The notes under the pieces were generated by a model. The model was not told the origin of the DNA, did no database searches, and was given only the letters and a program-made list of their open reading frames with translations. Positions 61,438 through 64,000 of a stretch of DNA of 64,000 nt are shown here, in pieces. The DNA comes from DATDAH01 sp963845425 (GTDB lineage Bacteria; Actinomycetota; Acidimicrobiia; Acidimicrobiales; DATDAH01), in the NCBI GenBank assembly GCA_963845425.1, contig CAWJSC010000016.1, positions 186,001 to 250,000 on the forward strand. The letters are read 5' to 3'. The translations under genes and the position numbers were made by a program. The number at the start of each line of letters is the position of its first letter. The stretch's first letter is position 1.

Positions 61438-62439
61438 ATGCCACGCGCCCCGCGGGTGACCGGCCAGGACGTGGCCGAACGGGCAGGCGTGTCGAGAGCC
61501 ACCGTCAGCTATGTCCTCAACGAGGCCCCCGGTCAGCCCATCTCCGCGGCGACACGTGCTCGCGTGCTCAGCGCCGCCGACGAGCTCGGCTATACGCCGC
61601 ACGCCGCGGCCCGCCAGCTCCGCACGGGGGTGAGCGACCTGGTCCTCATGGCCCTGCCGGCGTGGCCGTTCAGCCAGGCGCTCAGCCTGTGTGTCTCGAC
61701 GGTCACCCAGCGCCTGGGGGCCCACGGCTACACCGCGCTGGTCGACCCGGCCGCGGAGGAGGTCGCCGGCCTCGAGAACACCCTGAGCCGCGTGCAGCCG
61801 ATAGCGCTGACCGCCAGCAGCGACCAGCTCTCCGCGCCCCTGGTTGCCCGACTGCGGTCCGCCGGCACGCGGGCGGTGATCGGCTTCGGCGACCGGCCGC
61901 TGGGCTTCGCTTCTGCCGTCGTGTTCGACCAGACGGCCCTGACCCGTGTCGCCGTCGCCCACCTCGCCGAGCGGGGACACCGTTCCGTCCTCGCCCTCAT
62001 GCCGTCGGATCCGACCTACCAGTGGTTCCGAGCCGGCCGTCAGGTCGGCGCGGAGGAGGCCGCGGCGGAGCACCGCCTGGCCCTGACCGTCGTGGAGAGC
62101 CCGCTCGACCATGACCGCGTCGCGGAGGTCGTCGGCGCCGCGGTCGCCGGTGCGACGCTCCCCGACGCCGTTCTGGCCTACAACGACGACTACGCCCTGC
62201 TCGCTCTGCGGGCCCTCCTGGATGCCGGCGTCCGCGTCCCCGAGGACATCGCGGTGATCGGCTGCGACAACCTGCCCGTGGCCGAGCTGTTCACTCCCCG
62301 TCTCACGACCATCCACGTCGACATGCGCGAGCTGGGCACGGCGATCGCCGACACGCTGCACCAGATCCTCAGCACCGGCGAAGGACCGGATGTCGTCCCG
62401 ATGCCGAAACCCGAGGTCATCGTGCGCGACTCCGCTTGA
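61438..62439 (+). CDS. LacI family transcriptional regulator
   Basis: A 333-residue repressor. The N-terminal HTH is VTGQDVAERAGVSRATVSYV at residues 7-26 with the hinge SAADELGYTPHAAARQLRTG, followed by a sugar-binding core (VVFDQTALTRVAVAHLAERG, AVLAYNDDYALLALRALLDA, IAVIGCDNLPVAELFTPRLT). It is transcribed away from the transport operon across the operator, so it most likely represses that operon and itself, with release by a sugar or glycoside. Effector unknown. Confidence 0.93.
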   Translation: MPRAPRVTGQDVAERAGVSRATVSYVLNEAPGQPISAATRARVLSAADELGYTPHAAARQLRTGVSDLVLMALPAWPFSQALSLCVSTVTQRLGAHGYTALVDPAAEEVAGLENTLSRVQPIALTASSDQLSAPLVARLRSAGTRAVIGFGDRPLGFASAVVFDQTALTRVAVAHLAERGHRSVLALMPSDPTYQWFRAGRQVGAEEAAAEHRLALTVVESPLDHDRVAEVVGAAVAGATLPDAVLAYNDDYALLALRALLDAGVRVPEDIAVIGCDNLPVAELFTPRLTTIHVDMRELGTAIADTLHQILSTGEGPDVVPMPKPEVIVRDSA

Positions 62440-62753
62440 CCACGGTCTGATGACCTCCGGGCGGACTCGGCGGGTGCTTGGCGTGGTCGGACACGGTCTC
62501 ACCCACCTGCCCGTGGCGGCGGTGCGGTGCCCTCCGGCCAACCGCTGCCGTCGCCGGTGACGATGCCCCGTTTCGGGCCGTCGGGGCGGGGGAGGTGGTC
62601 GCCCCGGAAGCGCCATCGCGGCCGTTCTGGATCAGCACGACAGCGACGACACCGACCACGATCAGCGCGGCGACGGCGGCGAGCCATGGCCGGAACGGGC
62701 CCGACCCTGCGGGCCGAGCGAGTACGGCCCGCGTGCGCTGTCCGGCCGGTCAT
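62417..62753 (-). CDS. Possible small membrane protein coupled to lipoprotein (frame broken)
   Basis: An ATG overlaps the lipoprotein stop (ATGA at 62750-62753) and reads MTGRTAHAGRTRSARRVGPV; after a one-base change near 62685 the other frame gives a helix (WLAAVAALIVVGVVAVVLIQ) and a Thr/Pro/Ala tail. The tail overlaps the end of lacI on the opposite strand. As sequenced neither frame has a full membrane protein. Weak; otherwise the 310-base gap holds no gene. Confidence 0.28.
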
Positions 62754-63877
62754 GGGACCGTGGGGCTCGGAGTGTTCCCCTCATCAGCCTCCGTGGTCGT
62801 CGGGGTCGCCGTGCGGGCCTCTTCGAGGGCTCGTTGGGCGGCGGCGATGGTGGCCGGATCGATCACGCCGGTCGGCTCCACCCCGAGATCTGTCTGGAAC
62901 GCCTGGAGCGCCGCCGTCAGGGCGTCGGTCCACTCCCCGTCGATCGGGCCGGTCCAGTGACCCGTCACCGTCAGCACGGTCTGGAGCGCGGCCGTGTGGG
63001 CCACCTCGGCCGCGGCGGCGTCGCCACCGGCCGCGGTCACGGCTTCGTCGAGTGACTCGGCGGTCGCCTGGTCGACGAGCCCGGTGACCGGGAGGCCGGC
63101 GTCGGCCTGAAGCTGCTCGACGGCCTCGACCGTGGCCGGGCCGTAGACACCGTCGATCTCCCCGTCGTGGTAACCGGCGGTGGTGAGCGCCGACTGCAGC
63201 GCCCGGGTGTAGTCGGCGACGGCTGTCACGAGCTCCTGTTGGTTCTCGTCGCTCAGGCAGCCGGCGGTGGCGAAGAGCTGCATCCACGCGACCTCGACCG
63301 AGACCGCCGCGGCGTTCACCTGCTGGGTGGCCTCGGCCAGCGGCGTGGACTCGTCGACGCCCTCGAACGCGGCGCTGAGGTCGGCCTCGGCTCGCTCGAC
63401 CCGCGCCACCGCCTCGTCCGGGACGACGGGCTCGGTCGTAGTGGTGGTGTCGTCGGCCGGTGGGCCGGTCGTCCCGGTCTGGGCCTCGGCCAGGGCGACC
63501 TGGGCGTCGGCCAGGTGTTGCTCGGCCTCCGCCCGGTCCGCTCGCGCCTGGCGCACCTCGTCCGCGCTGGAGGTGACCGCTTCGCGTGGCTGCTCGAGGT
63601 CGGCGCCGGCCGTCGTCACGTCACCTACGGTCGCCTCGGCATCACTGACCAGGCCGCCGTACCGGTCGACCGCCTCGATGTACTCCGCGCTCTCGTCGCA
63701 GAACCGGGCGCTGGACTCGTCGAGCGTGGCGTCGGCCTCGTCCAACGCCCGCTCCGCCTCCTCCAGGTCCTGCTGAGCGGCCGCGACGGGATCGGACTCG
63801 GCGTCGCCGTCGTCGGCGTCGCCGCAGGCGGTCAGCGCCAGGACAACGGCACCGACCGCCAGTGCTCGCCGTGCCAC
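62750..63877 (-). CDS. Peptidoglycan-binding-domain lipoprotein with coiled coil
   Basis: About 375 residues: lipoprotein signal ending LALTACG, an acidic coiled-coil region (about 35-150, AAAQQDLEEAERALDEADAT), a Thr-rich spacer, and two C-terminal peptidoglycan-binding_1 domains (GYHDGEIDGVYGPATVEAVE and GHWTGPIDGEWTDALTAALQ). Probably anchors the membrane to the wall. GTG 63877 is chosen because GAGGGG lies six bases before it; GTG 63883 is too close to that site. Confidence 0.85.
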   Translation of the reverse strand: MARRALAVGAVVLALTACGDADDGDAESDPVAAAQQDLEEAERALDEADATLDESSARFCDESAEYIEAVDRYGGLVSDAEATVGDVTTAGADLEQPREAVTSSADEVRQARADRAEAEQHLADAQVALAEAQTGTTGPPADDTTTTTEPVVPDEAVARVERAEADLSAAFEGVDESTPLAEATQQVNAAAVSVEVAWMQLFATAGCLSDENQQELVTAVADYTRALQSALTTAGYHDGEIDGVYGPATVEAVEQLQADAGLPVTGLVDQATAESLDEAVTAAGGDAAAAEVAHTAALQTVLTVTGHWTGPIDGEWTDALTAALQAFQTDLGVEPTGVIDPATIAAAQRALEEARTATPTTTEADEGNTPSPTVP

Positions 63878-63890
63878 CGTCACCCCCTCA

Positions 63891-63920
63891 GCCGTCCTGA
63901 GCCGTCCTGAGCCGTCCTGA
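63891..63920. repeat. Tandem repeat, 10 bp x 3, upstream of lipoprotein gene
   Basis: Three perfect copies of GCCGTCCTGA directly before the Shine-Dalgarno region of the lipoprotein gene, i.e. within its 5' leader or promoter. Copy number could alter leader length. The last 80 bases of the window hold no gene that I can support. Confidence 0.85.
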
Positions 63921-64000
63921 GCCGATGATAAGCACCACGACGCTCGGGACGGGCGGACGCCCAGGCGCAACCGCCACAGCACGCGCCGGTACGCGCCTCA

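Overview
The window is high-GC DNA (roughly 70% by eye) from an actinobacterium, most likely a member of the Acidimicrobiia. The assignment is inferred from gene content and order: a clpC - lysS - coaX - panC - folK/folB/folP/folE - hpt - tilS - DUF2342 zincin series as in Mycobacterium and relatives, a SigR/RsrA redox sigma/anti-sigma pair, DUF2510 proteins, and many leaderless genes whose -10 hexamer (TANNNT) lies 6-7 bases before the start codon. No tRNA, rRNA or CRISPR array is visible.

Layout. 0-5.3 kb: 3' truncated radA (minus), a lipoprotein, a GlsB-type membrane protein, an LppM-like lipoprotein, clpC. 5.4-11.1 kb: polyprenyl synthase, a DUF2510 membrane protein, a transglutaminase-like protein, a single-chain EtfB-EtfA electron-transfer flavoprotein, a frameshifted alpha/beta hydrolase. 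11.4-15.5 kb (minus): nadC - coaX - lysS - epimerase. 15.5-17.2 kb (plus): a KhtT/KhtU-like K+/H+ antiporter pair. 17.2-23.3 kb (minus): beta-propeller, scramblase-like protein, nadB, panC, DUF2520 protein, quinone oxidoreductase, with long intergenic hairpins. 23.7-30.8 kb (minus): folate/purine/tRNA block folK, folB, a degenerate PTP-fold protein, folP, beta-propeller, folE, hpt, tilS, zincin and a 42-residue membrane peptide. 30.8-35.9 kb: lipoprotein hydrolase, an island of small hypothetical membrane proteins, RsrA/SigR, an SGNH-SLH surface protein. 35.9-42.3 kb: two secreted beta-propellers, two Ser/Thr kinases and an HDAC-family deacetylase. 42.3-49.2 kb: MerB-like protein, a DUF2510 protein, an amidase and a large three-glycosyltransferase-LCP fusion, then two paralogous cupredoxins. 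49.5-51.6 kb: rearranged accessory patch with an SGNH hydrolase, a GH3 remnant and vapBC. 51.7-62.4 kb: a LacI-controlled glycoside-uptake operon. 62.4-64 kb: a peptidoglycan-binding lipoprotein.

The most distinctive system is the 51.7-62.4 kb operon: a Leu/Ile/Val-type binding lipoprotein, an MFS permease fused to a LivF ATPase, a LivH-LivM-LivG single-chain transporter, an alpha/beta hydrolase and a GH3 beta-glucosidase, all overlapping or coupled, read from a promoter (TTGACA-18-TAAGTT) whose -10 lies inside a near-palindromic LacI-type operator opposite a divergent lacI gene. The second is the GT-GT-GT-LCP fusion polypeptide behind a cell-wall amidase. Three boxes of the DosR/DevR type (GGGAC-N4-GTCCC) precede two DUF2510 genes and the fused etfBA, hinting at a hypoxia or redox response.

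A caution: at least seven, and perhaps nine, genes need a single-base insertion or deletion to restore one reading frame, several in G/C runs and concentrated at 39-49 kb. Either the assembly has indel errors or this strain carries real lesions; coordinates of those genes are given for the restored frame.
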